A model generated the notes under the pieces. The model was not told where the DNA came from. It did no database searches and saw nothing but the letters and a program-made list of their open reading frames with translations. A stretch of DNA of 64,000 bases from Isoetes taiwanensis. Its lineage: Eukaryota > Streptophyta > Lycopodiopsida > Isoetales > Isoetaceae. Positions within the stretch are counted from its first letter, which is position 1; the number at the start of each line of letters is the position of its first letter. The stretch spans positions 27,858,919 through 27,922,918 of the forward strand of contig JAJEKV010000004.1 in assembly GCA_021234155.1 (NCBI GenBank), written 5' to 3'. Positions 45,841 through 56,559 of this stretch are shown here, piece by piece. The position numbers were made by a program, and so were the translations under genes.

Positions 45841-48800
45841 ATAGGTCGATCCTTAGTTGGAATGTGCGGGGGGTGCGGTCCTCTAGTAGTAAGAGGGCCC
45901 GTGTTTCTTTGGCACTTGGCAGATAAGGCCCCGATATTGTTTGCATTCAGTGAGCATAAGTGTCACAGGGGGTGATATGTCTAGGCTTATGAATATGGTT
46001 GGCGTGCGGTTTGCCTCTATTGCTTCTTCTTCCGGGGGACTAGTGGGGGTACTCTTATTGCTTGGAGGATGGATGCAGTCACGCATTACTCTGCAGTGAC
46101 GAGTTTGGTCGGTGGGCAATCATTAAGTGGTTGGAGGGAGGGCAAGAGTGGGGGATTGTTAATGTTTATGCCCCTAATCAGCCTTCTCAGCGGGGTGCTT
46201 TATGGGCCACAGTTCGGAATAAGTTGCGAGCCCTTGGTGGGTTGCGTGTAAGCAGTTGTTGTTAGGGGACTTCAATATGGTAGAGCGAGTAGAGGATCGC
46301 TCTGGTTCTGGAACCCAGATTGTGCATGGGTTTGAGAGGGACCAGTGGTCTCGTTTGTTGCAGGATTTGGCCTTGGTTGAGGTACCTGGGGACTTGTCTT
46401 TCACCTATTGTAATAGGCAGATTGGTGCGGGCCGGGCGTATGCTAGGCATGACCGGTGTTATGCTTCCCCATGCGCACTGGATGGTGTGCCCTCTTTGCG
46501 CCAGAGTAACATTCTGTCTACCTCCATTTCTGATCATTACCCTCAGGTTTTATCCAGTCAGGGTGCAGTTGCCTCTCGGCCCTCTAGGACGGTGTTCCGT
46601 TTGAACACCCGGCTTCTGGAGTTGTGGCTTGATACCTTTTCATCTCTGAAGGGTATGTCTGGTATGGTGACTGCCTTGGCCAGGGTGAAGCGTTTTGCCA
46701 AAGTCTTTGGTAGGCAGCGTGTGCAGCAGGAGCGGCAGGAGTTGCATCGTCTCTATCAGGAGTTGGAGAGGATTCGGCGCAGACCTCGATGGCATTAGGG
46801 AGAATGCGGTGTTGCAGCGTATTGTTGCTCTGGAGCAGGTTAAAGTCTTGGGGAGGCACGGTGAAGGCAGCCCTTACCTGGTTGAAGGAGGGGACACAAG
46901 TTCGGCTCGTTGTTCTTGAGCCTATTAGCTAAATGCAAGGCGATATCAGATCTATGCCGTCCCTTGCTTTGCCTGATGGCCGGACTTTGGAGGATCCCGC
47001 TGATTTGCAGAGGTATGTGCATGCCCATTTCTCAGAGTTTTTTGCACAACGCACTCTTCCCTATGAGCAGGAGATGCAGGAGCTTGTTTTGGGGGCTGTT
47101 AAGCCATCTATTCTGCCTCATCAGCGTGAGAGCTTGGAGCAGGAGCTCTCCAGAGAGGATTTAGAGGCGGCATGTATGTACATGGCCAAGGATAAATGTC
47201 CTGGGCTGGATGGCATCCCTGTGGAGTTCTTTCAGACTTATTGGGAGTGGGCTGGTGAGTCGGTGTACCAGGTGTACCTTGAGTTGCTGCAGTCTTCTCA
47301 AATGGATAGGATCTTGAATACCGCATGCATTTCCTTGATTCCTAAGGTTAAGCAGCCTTCTACTATTAATGATTGGAGGCCTATCTCCTTGTTGTCCTCT
47401 GTATATAAGATTATTGCGAAAGCCCTGGCAGAGAAGTTGAAGCCGGTGTTGACTTCTTCCATTAGTAAGGTGCAGTCTGGGTTTGTCCCTGGGAGGAACA
47501 TTTTGACTAATGTTGCCGTAGCTTATGAGGGCCTTTATTGGGCCAGAAGAACAGGGCAAGGCATTGCCTATCTTAAGCTTGACTTTGCCAAAGCTTACGA
47601 TAATGTCCGTTGGGAGTTCTTGTCTGCCATGATATTAGCGTTGGGCTGTGGTCCACGCTTTACAGAGACAGTCATGAAGCTGCATAGGTCAGCACGGGCT
47701 ACGGTGGTGTGCCAGGGTGAACCCTCCGCCTTTTTCTCCTTAGGCAGAGGGGTGCGTCAGGGGTGCCCTTTGGCGCCGTTTTTGTTTACGATTGTGGCGG
47801 AGGCACTGTCTCAGTTGTTTTTGGTTGCAGTGGAGGAGGGAGTGGTGGATGGGCTTTGGATGCAGGATGGTAGCTAGCAGATTATTAACCAGTTTGCCGA
47901 TGACACTTTCCTCTTCTTGGTGGCAGAAGAGAGGAATTTGCAGAATGTGAAGGGTTTGTTGGATACTTTCTCCTTGGCCTCAGGCATTCTTCTGAATTGG
48001 GGTAAGTGCTCCGCATTATGGGCCCAGCTGACTCCGCCTCCCCCTTGTTTGGCTCTATTCCCTTGGAAGGTGCTTCCAGGTAATGTGTGTACTAAGTTGT
48101 TGGGTATTCCCTTTGGAGGGGATGTTTCCATGGGGAGGGTGTGGGATGAGATTTTGCAGGGGTTGCAGAAACACCTCAATTGGTGGAAGGGTAGCAAGTT
48201 GTCCATGGCAGGTAGAATCACTATTGCCAAGTCAGTACTTTGTAGCACTCATGTGTATCTGAGATCTGCAATGCTAGCTCCGAGGGTAAGATAGGGGCTT
48301 TGGATAAGATTGTTGAAATTTTGTGTGGGGTGGGGATGATGAAGGGGCGGTTGTTAAAGTGGCTTGGTGGAAGTGTCTCCGCCCCCGGGAGGATGGGGGC
48401 TTGGCCATTCTGGATTTAGCACTGCATAGTAAGGTGTTGGTCTCCAAGTTTGTTTGGAGCATTCTGCAGGATGGAGCATCTTCTCCTGGTGCGGCGCTGT
48501 TGTTGCAGTCTCTTCGCCATTGTGTGGCGTTTGGGAAGCCGTCTGTGCATGTGGAGTTGCCCTGGGCACTGTTGTATGGTCTCCGGCCTTTCCCACATGC
48601 ATCCCCTTTTCTCACAGTGTTGTTGGGCTTGGGATCATGTGCATGTGCTCTTCCGGCTAGATTATGCCTCGGTTTATCACCACTCTTCTCCTTTCTTGTG
48701 GGTTCCTTTACCCCCTGCGCACTTGCCCTTGGCGCCACTTGTGCATGCTTCGGGGCCTTGAGCCCGTTGGAGGCGAGCTGCTGTGCTCACCTTGGAGGAT

Positions 48801-49195
48801 TGGTATTGGGGTGGTCAGCTAGCTTCGTGGGAGTTCTTTCGAGCTCGCTTTCGCCTGAGGGGCAGTGACCGGGCTATCTGGGAGCACGTGGCGGGGAGTA
48901 TTCCGCTACACATACCTATAGTCCCTCAGGATGATGTGGTGGTGCAGGTTTGGAAGGTTCATCTGGATGTTGTGTCTTCTTGCTTTGTGCGGTCTTCTTA
49001 CCGGTGCTGGCTATTCATGACACACCTTTGCCCTTCGTGCAAGTGGTCTTTGCGGCTTCGAGGTTCTCGATGGCCTTCGGTTTGGGCGTGGACATGGAGC
49101 TCACTTCCCCACCGAAGGTTAGGGTGCTTCGTGGCGGTGGTGCAACCATTTATGTCGGGGTGAATGCCCTTGTGAGTCGGTTTAGGCGGGTGTGA
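45837..49195 (+). pseudogene. LINE ORF2, unit 2
   Basis: The ATG at 45837 gives MNRSILSWNVRG. The endonuclease carries IVNVYAPNQPSQRG (46150) and LLGDFNMVERVEDRSGSG (46258). A 314-codon open frame (46933-47877) holds most of RT: DKCPGLDGIPVEFFQTYW, INDWRPISLLSSVYKIIAKA, SGFVPGRNILTNVAVAYEGL, YLKLDFAKAYDNVRWEFLSA, GVRQGCPLAPFLFTIVAEAL. A TAG (47875-47877) follows, then the same frame continues with QIINQFADDTFLFL (FADD catalytic pair, 47893-47904) and a thumb region to 48294. The C-terminal part is frameshifted, but matches the clean frame of unit 1. Confidence 0.9.
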
Positions 49196-49197
49196 GC

Positions 49198-49743
49198 CCT
49201 CTCGCCCTTGTTGTGGCCTTCATCGTGAGGCGTGGAGCATTATGCGGTTTTATGCCCTCACTTGCGTGCTTTTGGGGTTGGGTTAGGGCTCTATTTCGGG
49301 TGAGATTGACTAGCCGCCAGATTCTTCGCTTCATGTGTATCACGGTGCTTGGCCGCTCTTGCGGCGCAGCAAGCCTTGCATCGTGTGTGGCTTGGTTGGT
49401 GTGGCTGATTTGGAAGGCGGCGGTTGTGGATCTTCGGAGGATTGGCCCGACTGCGGCCTCTCGATTCCTCGACTTCGGTACAAGCTATTTCAAAGCTTTC
49501 TGGTGTTCCCGGGAGTAGTAGAGCGGAATTTGCCATTTGGCGGGACTTCTTGGGTATTGTAGATGGTGATGGTCGGTTTGTACAGCAGTAGAGTTGCAGT
49601 TTTTCTGTGAGTTTGTTGTGGAGTATCGAGGTATCGCTGTCTCTTTGGGGCAGTTCTCCTTCCTCCTCACTTGCTTTGTAACATTACCATTCTTTTAATA
49701 TATTGATGACACAGTTCTTCAAAAAAAAAAAAAAAAAAAAAAA
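49198..49743 (+). other. LINE 3' end: zinc-knuckle remnant, 3' UTR and poly(A)
   Basis: The single-copy 3' part encodes, in mixed frames, the end of ORF2 (a CIVCGLVGVAD-type Cys-rich piece near 49370, reminiscent of the zf-RVT region). A short UTR follows, and a run of A from 49721 to 49743. Confidence 0.75.
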
Positions 49744-49753
49744 CTTTTAGTTA

Positions 49754-49985
49754 CATTTATCATTTTGTCATTGGCCACAAAATATAATGTCCAATTGCTT
49801 CACCCACAATGACTTGTTTATTTATACGTTTTTGCTTACAATGCATAATTCAAATGACAACTACATCCCATTGGAAAAGTGTTAAGGGAAAGGATGAAAG
49901 AGAAGATTGGAGACATGGTAAGGAGTGGATGCCCAAGGGAGAATAAAGGCCAAACATTTTACCTGGAATTTTCATGTGGAGAGTG
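49754..49985. other. Host flank after LINE, no gene seen
   Basis: AT-rich sequence between the LINE target duplication and the start of the second LINE-relic copy at 49986. Nothing recognisable. Confidence 0.5.
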
Positions 49986-52374
49986 TTGATACCAAAAACT
50001 AATGTGCCATCAAATCTGGAAGAAGGTTAGGTAAAGAGAACCAACATGGTCTCTTAAGAGTACTAACCATCTCAAATTGAATCTAGGGGAATAATCCTAT
50101 ATTATAATGTTGTGTAATGGACCACGCCCTAGATCCAATGGCTGAGGTTTAATCACTTGATCCTATGGCTAAGATTTGACAATCCCTAGATCTGATGGTC
50201 GAAAAACACATTTTTAGGCCTATTCCTTCTAACTCCGGCAGAGCAAAAGACCAAGGCGTTCTGATGGCAGAAGACGCAAGCCTGGCTCCTGAGAACTCTG
50301 CTGCAACAACAGGCTGCTGAGGTAGAGCATCGGTTGAGAAACTATGAGGTAGAATACTGGCCTGCCTACAAGTGCCCTTTGAATGGCCGAGCTTATATTT
50401 TGAAGAGGCCAATGCTAGATCCAGATCGAAGATTTAGTTCACAGTTTAGGGTTTTGTTTTTCGTTTCCTTTGTCGTGCATGTTAGATCTCTCCCTCCAAA
50501 GCAAGGGCAGCAACCACTAGGTCAGCGATCAATCAGTGTTAACGCTGGAGCTTGCATAGATCCGGTTTAACAAGGGCGGCGTTTTCCAGCACGGATCCAG
50601 TTTATCATTTGCTTCATCGAGCAATGCTTCTTCTTTAGCCCTTTTCTCTACTTTTGATTCATTCTAACCTTTTTGCTTCGTTTATAGCTCTTCTTGAAGC
50701 GGTGATTGGTACTCAGAGCACGGTTCAATTTCATGCGGTTTTCCTGCTACAACTCTTCTTGAAGCAGTAATTGGTGCTCAGAACAGGGTCCAACTTTATC
50801 CCATTTCAAGCTTGAGCATGTGCGCGGACGAGGCCTAGGGCCTAGGTTTGATAAAGCAATATAAGACATGTTTATAGAAGTTGCTACATGGGGCTTCTGT
50901 AGTGAGCTCAAATGGTGTTTAGGCAGAAATTTTCACAAAGGAGACATCAACCCTGTATGACTGAGTATAATTGCTTATGGTTTTCTACAAGAAATGCCCA
51001 CGCTTAATGCGATCCAAGAGCAACATAAGCAAACAAAAACTCCATGTTTCCAAGTGCAAAAACATTTCATTGCTCAGGTGATTTCTACACTTTAAGAATC
51101 CCAGGAAATCGTCAAACAGAAGAGACAGTGCTTTCCCTTTTTGTTTTCTGTTATTGTTCGCTTCTTCTTCAAGATCTTGGTGTATGCACAGTTTCTATTG
51201 ACTGTGATAAAACTCGACATCTGCATAAGAGACCCAAGGCATTGCTTTCATTTTTCATCTTTGGCATGCAGAAGCCTTGCTTCATACTCAGCATCAGTAT
51301 CTCCAGAAGAATTACAACGTCTATATCTATCTGCTATTAATAGCCAAATCGATTATTGGGCAAGATTTATAAAGGACTACATGATCTTTGGCATGCTGCA
51401 GCAATTTCGGATTTTAAGATGGATTCACATAAGCTCCACGCTATCTTCTGCAAAAGTGATTTACTGTAAGGCCTTCTTGCTTTTACATTTTTTGGGGCTT
51501 TTGCCTTCATAATTTTGCAAAAGGGAAAGACGACAGTTCTATTGCTCTGGATCTAAGATTGGGATGATGCTTGAGGACCCTTTACTTACTGGACGAACCC
51601 TTTGATTCTACATTATTCCCATGCTTTTATTAAGAATCTGCATTAGAAAAGAAGAAATGGTGGATTATGTTACAGATGGCCATTTCTTGCTCACGATCTA
51701 AGAGGGAAGAATGAGCCACATGGTGGCTACAAGCTGTTTGATTAAAGGAGGCGCTAAGGTGTTAAGAATGGATTTTCTAACTTCAAAGGTCATCCTGATG
51801 CCTTTGCTCCAGAAATACAACTTGAGGACAAAATAGACTCAGAACAAGATGACATACATGTAGTTTTGAGGTTGAAAATTATGTATTAGTCTGTTTAGAA
51901 AGAGTGCACACATAAAATGTGTACTCACTATCTGTTGCCTTTGGATTGTCTACTTGCCTCTTGGCACAGGTTTGAGTTATCAAATGTATTTATTAAAGCC
52001 CTCAATTTTGTAGATTTCAATGTTACACGATATAAACCCTCATATGTGGCAACTCCAATGAAGACAGAGAAACAATCTTTAAGGTCATTTGGATTCAACA
52101 AAGTGTTTTAGATATTGCCTTAAGGGCAAGTAGAGTACAAATTACCCTGTATTTGCTCTTAGTTAAGGTTCACATGAGGAGAGTAATCTGGCTCTAGAGA
52201 TACAAATTGGGTAGCTAAAGTATGCTTAAATTTTGCATCAAATATGTGAACCTTATACATAGATTATATGTGTGTGTTTGTAGAGCTGGAGAAACTACTG
52301 TACATGAATTAATAAAAAGATTACATTTATATCAAGTCATTGTAAATCTGTTGTTTGCATCTAGGCGATTGCAC

Positions 52375-52470
52375 CCATTAATAAACATAGCTACAAAAAC
52401 AAGACATTGAGCCTTCATTGCACCCATTAATAAACATAGCTAAAAAAAAAACAAGAGATTGAGCACTTCA
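52375..52470. repeat. Short direct duplication in Helitron 1
   Basis: CACCCATTAATAAACATAGC followed by an A-rich run and CAAGA(C/G)ATTGAGC is present twice, at ~52371 and ~52420, in tandem with a period of about 49 bases. Confidence 0.75.
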
Positions 52471-52579
52471 ATGCATTTAACGTGCATGTAATAACCTGCT
52501 AATATGATCATTGCATTATTTTTGTGAGATATCATCTATATCATTAACAGCTTATATCATTAACATGCGATCAACTTTT

Positions 52580-52610
52580 GCCCAACAACGTTGGGCATAT
52601 ATAACATAAG
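52580..52610 (+). other. Internal Helitron-type terminator hairpin
   Basis: GCCCAAC-AAC-GTTGGGC (52580-52596) has the same 7-3-7 architecture and AAC loop as the two real Helitron 3' hairpins. It lies ~300 bp before the true end. It is followed by ATATATAACATAAG, without CTAG. It may be an older terminator that was mutated and bypassed. Confidence 0.6.
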
Positions 52611-52994
52611 AATAAAACGATCTTTCATTTTGGATATACATGGAGAGACATATCGAAATTGCTTTGGCATGAATCCTATAAATCTCAAAGTACGAGCAGT
52701 CTTTATTTGAAGGCCATATGTTAGTCAGTTAGTTAGTAGTTTTAACATTATACCATCGTGTCAAGCATCCTTTACGACATATGGGGGCCTAGAAGTTACT
52801 CTACCGTTTCAAAAATGATCCAAGGGCCAAGAAGTTACTCTGCAAATGCACAAGTTCCCAACATTTACAGGTTTCCAAATTATGCCCAGCAACGCTGGGC
52901 ACCGTTACTAGTATAGAAGATAATTACCGCTAGGTGGGTCAATCCCCTAGACACTATTGTCTCAAACATAACCAAAACAAAGTTATCTTATATT

Positions 52995-53112
52995 ATAATG
53001 TTTTACTGTAAGTAGTGCATCGAGCCCTAAAATGAACGGCTCAGATTAATCTAATAATGTTTTACTGTAAGTAGTGCATGGAGCCCTAAAATGAACGGCT
53101 CAGATTAATCTA
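52995..53112. repeat. 59 bp tandem duplication in Helitron 2
   Basis: Two copies of a unit starting ATAATGTTTTACTGTAAGTA and including GAGCCCTAAAATGAACGGCT. They differ at one position (CATCGAG / CATGGAG). Confidence 0.9.
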
Positions 53113-54120
53113 TGCACTTGGGGAAAAGGCAGGCCGGATCCGCCGGATCTCGATGGCCAAAACTTCGCATTCTGCCACAGATCTATGGCGGAAAATCCCT
53201 CTGGGCAGCTGCATTCCCCCTCTGTGCATAGCCCATATCTGCCGCAGGAGCTTGGCAGGCTGCAATCTGCCGTGATTGAAGCGAAAAATCCCAATTTTGT
53301 CAATTCATACTGTGAAATCCAGCCTTCCGAGCCCCCCGTTCTTCCATAGATATAACTTGATCCTTCCTGTGTATTCTAGCCTCAGAAATTGCACCGAACT
53401 GGCTTCAAATCCAGGTATGGAGATCCTCGCAGATGGGTTTTTGCCTGAATTCACAAATACATCGATGCTGCTGTTTTTGTATGCCGCAAAAGGGGTTTTG
53501 ATTATTTCTCCAGATTGGGGTACCCTTTCTTGCCAATATGGCTGCGGATTTGCTGCAGCGGCATATGCGATTAAACCCTCGGATTCCATAGCTAGGTAAT
53601 AAGGGTCTGGCGATGAATCATCCCGGGGCAAATTGTTGATTAATCTATTCCCGATGGGCAGAATTTGGCCCGGAAGAAGAGTATCGGTAGGATGATCAAA
53701 ACTCTGCCAAATTGCAGCGTTATTTTGATCCAGAATAACCAAATTTCCATCTGAATTAATCCGCAAACTCTGCGCATTAGCTGCGGTCCCAGAGCTCCAG
53801 ACCAATTCGCCATTTGAATCCGTCAGAACTAGGTTTCCATCTGGGCGGAATTCTACAGTGGAATTTTCGGCAACAGGGCGGCCTCGGTTTGCAGACCAGA
53901 CCAATTTTGGGAAGCCATGATTTGGAAGAATTATGGCAGATCCGTTGTTTGTGATGACGACAAAAACTCCAAACAGATATCGATTTTGATTACAATATTC
54001 TCTGCAGAAAAATCCGGCAGCAAGACGAGGCCCAGACTGCCTTGAAGCAGAATTGCTCGAACCTCTGTGCCATCTGTGAATTTTGCAGAATGGATCAAAT
54101 TCGACCTGTGATTGATCCAT
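53103..54120 (-). pseudogene. Captured G-type lectin receptor-like gene fragment
   Basis: A 271-codon frame (54120 to 53305) contains the bulb-type lectin region: GPRLAAGFFCREYCNQNRYL, FPKLVWSANRGRPV, FRPDGNLVLTDSNGELVWS, SDGNLVILDQNNAAIWQSFD then HPTDTLLPGQ. After a frameshift near 53303 a second frame (to 53103) carries an EGF-like motif, CSLPSSCGRYGLCTEGECSC. This is the extracellular half of a G-type lectin S-receptor-like kinase of the SD2-5 type. In such receptors it is followed by a transmembrane segment and kinase; both are absent, as is the signal peptide. It lies wholly within Helitron 2, so it is a captured fragment. Confidence 0.88.
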
Positions 54121-54186
54121 TTACTTCCCTTTGAAGCAGATGGGTAATCAAACTACCCAGAAGACACAATCTTAAGGTCTAATTTA

Positions 54187-54959
54187 AGTAACTTATAGGG
54201 TAATATGGTTTCAAATTTTCGTTACTCAGGCAGCTTCGGTAAAGCTTGAACAGGTTTTTTGTCCAGTTTGATGCGTTAAATCATGCCAGACCAGGGCTAT
54301 AGTGCTGCAAGTCCGGCAAAGATTGTTCCAAAAAAACAAAACCCATCTACCGGATTGAAGCACTATATCATATGCGGTGCATGATTGCATGCTATAAGCC
54401 ATATGCATATATTTTAGCCATAGCCAGCGTTGCCCAGTTTAGATCTTTGCCCATCTTAGATCTTTGCAGATGCTGCCAATTTAGATCTTTGCAGATTCAA
54501 AATCTCTTCCCCAGATCTAAAGATCTTACCGAATCTGAGCCTCATGGACACAACAAGCAAACAATAGAGATTTAGAATAAGGGAACAGTTGTCTGAGTAG
54601 GAAGATTTGCCTTTATAGAATGGAGGAAAAAGGATGGTGCAAAAACATGGTATATTATAATTACCTCATGCATTGACAATAATATTTGATATTTAGACCT
54701 CCTATTGTGCCCATTTCAATTAAATTAATTTGGAGGGAGTATCTATTTAAGTTGCACATGGTGATCTAAGAAACTCATAGTGGCCTAGACATTTCGTACT
54801 TATTGCAGAATTAAAGAGACTCAAAAGTTCCATGCATGAGAGATTGAAATTGAGAAGCGAGAGACGAAATGAACAATTATTACATGGAGTTAATTATTAC
54901 ATGGCTCCTCAAACTACTGGCAACACATTACTACCCACAGTTGAACAATCACATGTAAA
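54187..54959. other. Helitron 2 right part, no gene seen
   Basis: AT-rich filler between the captured lectin fragment and the 3' hairpin. Three short repeats of TTAGATCTTTGC(C/A) occur at 54438-54500. Nothing else recognised. Confidence 0.5.
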
Positions 54960-54986
54960 GCCCACCAACGGTGGGCAATTTACTAG

Positions 54987-55266
54987 TGGGATAATAACTT
55001 AATCGACTGAAAAACAGGACGCCAAAGAAGACGTAGCAAACGGGCGAACCAACCATGAAATCAGCCAAGAACAAAGCATCAGACAAATTTTCTGCATGCC
55101 TGACATGAGCAGCATGATCCATCTCGATTACTAATATACCAAAAGCTTGAACTAAGTTTTGACAGTCGGGCTGATAAAACACATCATCTAAAGGCAACTG
55201 TTGCTCAGACTATGTTGATGAGATTTTAAAACATCCAAAATCACCATATTTCCTCCTTATTCCCCT
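54987..55266 (-). pseudogene. LINE ORF1 relic fragment in copy 2
   Basis: Minus-strand text PDCQNLVQAFGILVIEMDHA then ADFMVGSPVCYVFFGVLFFS is present here but deleted from copy 1 (between 3670 and 3680). It sits between the MATGEGC part (59527-59813) and the VMFE..VSRG part of the relic ORF1. It therefore fills in the middle of the relic. Confidence 0.5.
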
Positions 55267-55268
55267 TA

Positions 55269-55345
55269 AACAAAGTTTAAAATGAAACGCACTTATTTGC
55301 TCCAAACGCACTTTAAAAGGAATCTTTGAAAGATTCCCTAAAATT
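55269..55345 (+). repeat. Left terminal inverted repeat
   Basis: Reads AACAAAGTTTAAAATGAAAC then GCACTTATTT and, after a small gap, GAAAGATTCCCT. It pairs with 59455-59522, allowing short indels. Confidence 0.85.
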
Positions 55346-55945
55346 CCCTCAAAAAGGTCCCTTTTCGAGGTAAATTTGTGACAAGTGTGACAATTTGAAT
55401 ATTTTAGGTACTACTTTTGAGGGGCTAATTCAACTTAGCTTCTATGCAAAATTGTTTGATACCCCTTTTTAGCCCCGTAGTTTAGCATGAAAAATAGTAG
55501 CAATTTCAGAGACTAAAAAAAAATAGACATTGAATAAAACATCAAGTGCATTAGAGCGACAAAAAGGCACTGCATTTAAAGTTTTTGAAATCACTACAAA
55601 TTTTTGAACAAAATTGTAAAAAATGTGTAGATTTTTCATTTTGAACAAAGTTACACTGCGGCTAATTCAGAATGCATGTTGTCGTCTGACATGTTGAGAC
55701 CATGGTCACTAGAGCTATTCGTGTCCTCTGCCAATGAGTATACGTTCCTTAGCATTGTCTACCAATGAAACCGCAACCCGCATGCTAACCTCAGTATCGT
55801 TTGAGTCACAACATGCAACTTGTTAGCTTCGCCTTAGAGTTGCTCCAAAATGTAATCATACAACATAGGTAATCATACAACATGGTTGTTTCATAAAAGG
55901 TGTTTTTTAGTGTTAGTTCGAAAGCTTTAATGTTCCCCACGTTAT
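55345..55945. other. TIR element left non-coding part
   Basis: AT-rich sequence with no recognisable frame, between the left inverted repeat and the first palindrome. Nothing else seen. Confidence 0.5.
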
Positions 55946-55949
55946 TGGA

Positions 55950-56408
55950 CGGTATAAATTTATACCGGGTGAGTTCAAACAATACAACGAATTTATCAAA
56001 CGGTATAAATTTATACCATGTGAGCTCAAATTTCTACCACGTGAGCTCAAGCAAATTACATGGAAAAAAAACTTCGAGTGGTATAAATTTATACCGCCAG
56101 TGAGCTCAAGCGGTATAAGTTTATACCGTCTCCCCACATGAAAATGCTGAGAGCAGTATAAATTTATACCGAAATTTTTTAAAAAGGAAGTCACGGTATA
56201 AATTTATACTATGAGATCTCTTGAAAAACATTTCCTTTTAAATTCAATACATTATCTTGAAAAACATTTCCTTATAAATTCAATAACACAAGAAATTTCT
56301 TGTAAACGGAATTTTATTTATGGTTAATACTTGACCTTTCATGGATATAACATGATTTTTGCCTGGCTAAAACATGGCAGATGCTTTTGACGGTATAAAT
56401 TTATACCG
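55950..56408. repeat. Cluster of seven 18 bp palindromes
   Basis: CGGTATAAATTTATACCG or a one- to two-base variant occurs at 55950, 56001, 56079, 56111, 56154, 56194 and 56391. Several are followed by GTGAGCTCAA or GTGAGTTCAA. Each is a perfect or near-perfect dyad, the form expected of a binding site for a dimeric protein such as a transposase. Two more copies lie at the other end of the element (58953 and 58998) and none elsewhere in the window. Confidence 0.95.
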
Positions 56409-56559
56409 AGGCTAGGAAAACTGTGTGTTGGAAAAACTTTAGGGTTGTGATAATCGAATGATTTAGGTGTTTTATTGGTGCGGCATCAGTTTCTTAGTGA
56501 TGCAGAAGGTTTGTTTCTTAGTCTGAAGAAGCTTTGAAGAAGATTTTTTTTTTTTTTTA

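Larger units (their letters stand above)
44457..49197 (+). repeat. LINE tandem duplication, second copy
   Basis: Copy of 39737-44456. The junction shows a 7 bp overlap, GCCCTCT, shared by the end of unit 1 (after GTGTGA) and the start point in ORF1 (GATGCGCCCTCT). After ~49197 the sequence continues into the true 3' end of the LINE, present only once. Confidence 0.92.
39143..49753 (+). mobile_element. Full-length LINE with poly(A) tail and internal tandem duplication
   Basis: The 14 bp AAAACTTTTAGTTA occurs at 39143-39156 and again at 49740-49753, right after a run of about 23 A (49721-49743). This is a target site duplication flanking one insertion. Between them lie ORF1 (gag-like) and ORF2 (endonuclease, RT, C-terminal Cys/His region), typical of plant L1-like LINEs. 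A 4.72 kb internal segment is present twice (39737-44456 and 44457-~49197). Without the duplication the element would be about 5.9 kb, normal for the family. Confidence 0.93.
50095..52911 (+). mobile_element. Helitron 1 (non-autonomous), 2817 bp
   Basis: Starts TCCTATATTATAATGTT and ends with the hairpin GCCCAGC-AAC-GCTGGGC (52884-52900), 7 bases, then CTAG (52908-52911). It lies between host A and T (GGGGAATAA | TATAGAAG), with no target duplication. These are the defining Helitron features: 5' TC, 3' CTRR, hairpin ~11 bases from the end, A^T insertion. It encodes no Rep/helicase. Interior text at 51340-51480 and 51660-51900 looks like degraded exons, but no source gene was recognised. Confidence 0.93.
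52986..54986 (+). mobile_element. Helitron 2 (non-autonomous, gene-capturing), 2001 bp
   Basis: Starts TCTTATATTATAATGTT, matching Helitron 1 at 16 of 17 bases. It ends with hairpin GCCCACC-AAC-GGTGGGC (54960-54976), ATTTA-type spacer, then CTAG (54983-54986). Inserted between host A and T (AAAGTTA | TGGGAT), no target duplication. A 59 bp unit is tandemly duplicated just inside the 5' end (52995-53112). It carries a minus-strand lectin-domain coding fragment and no Helitron replicase. It sits only 74 host bases from Helitron 1. Confidence 0.93.

Noticed and set aside
56100-56410. Palindromes as TATA boxes or promoters
   Set aside because: TATAAATTTATA resembles TATA boxes, but nine symmetric copies clustered at both ends of a transposon fit transposon end sites better.
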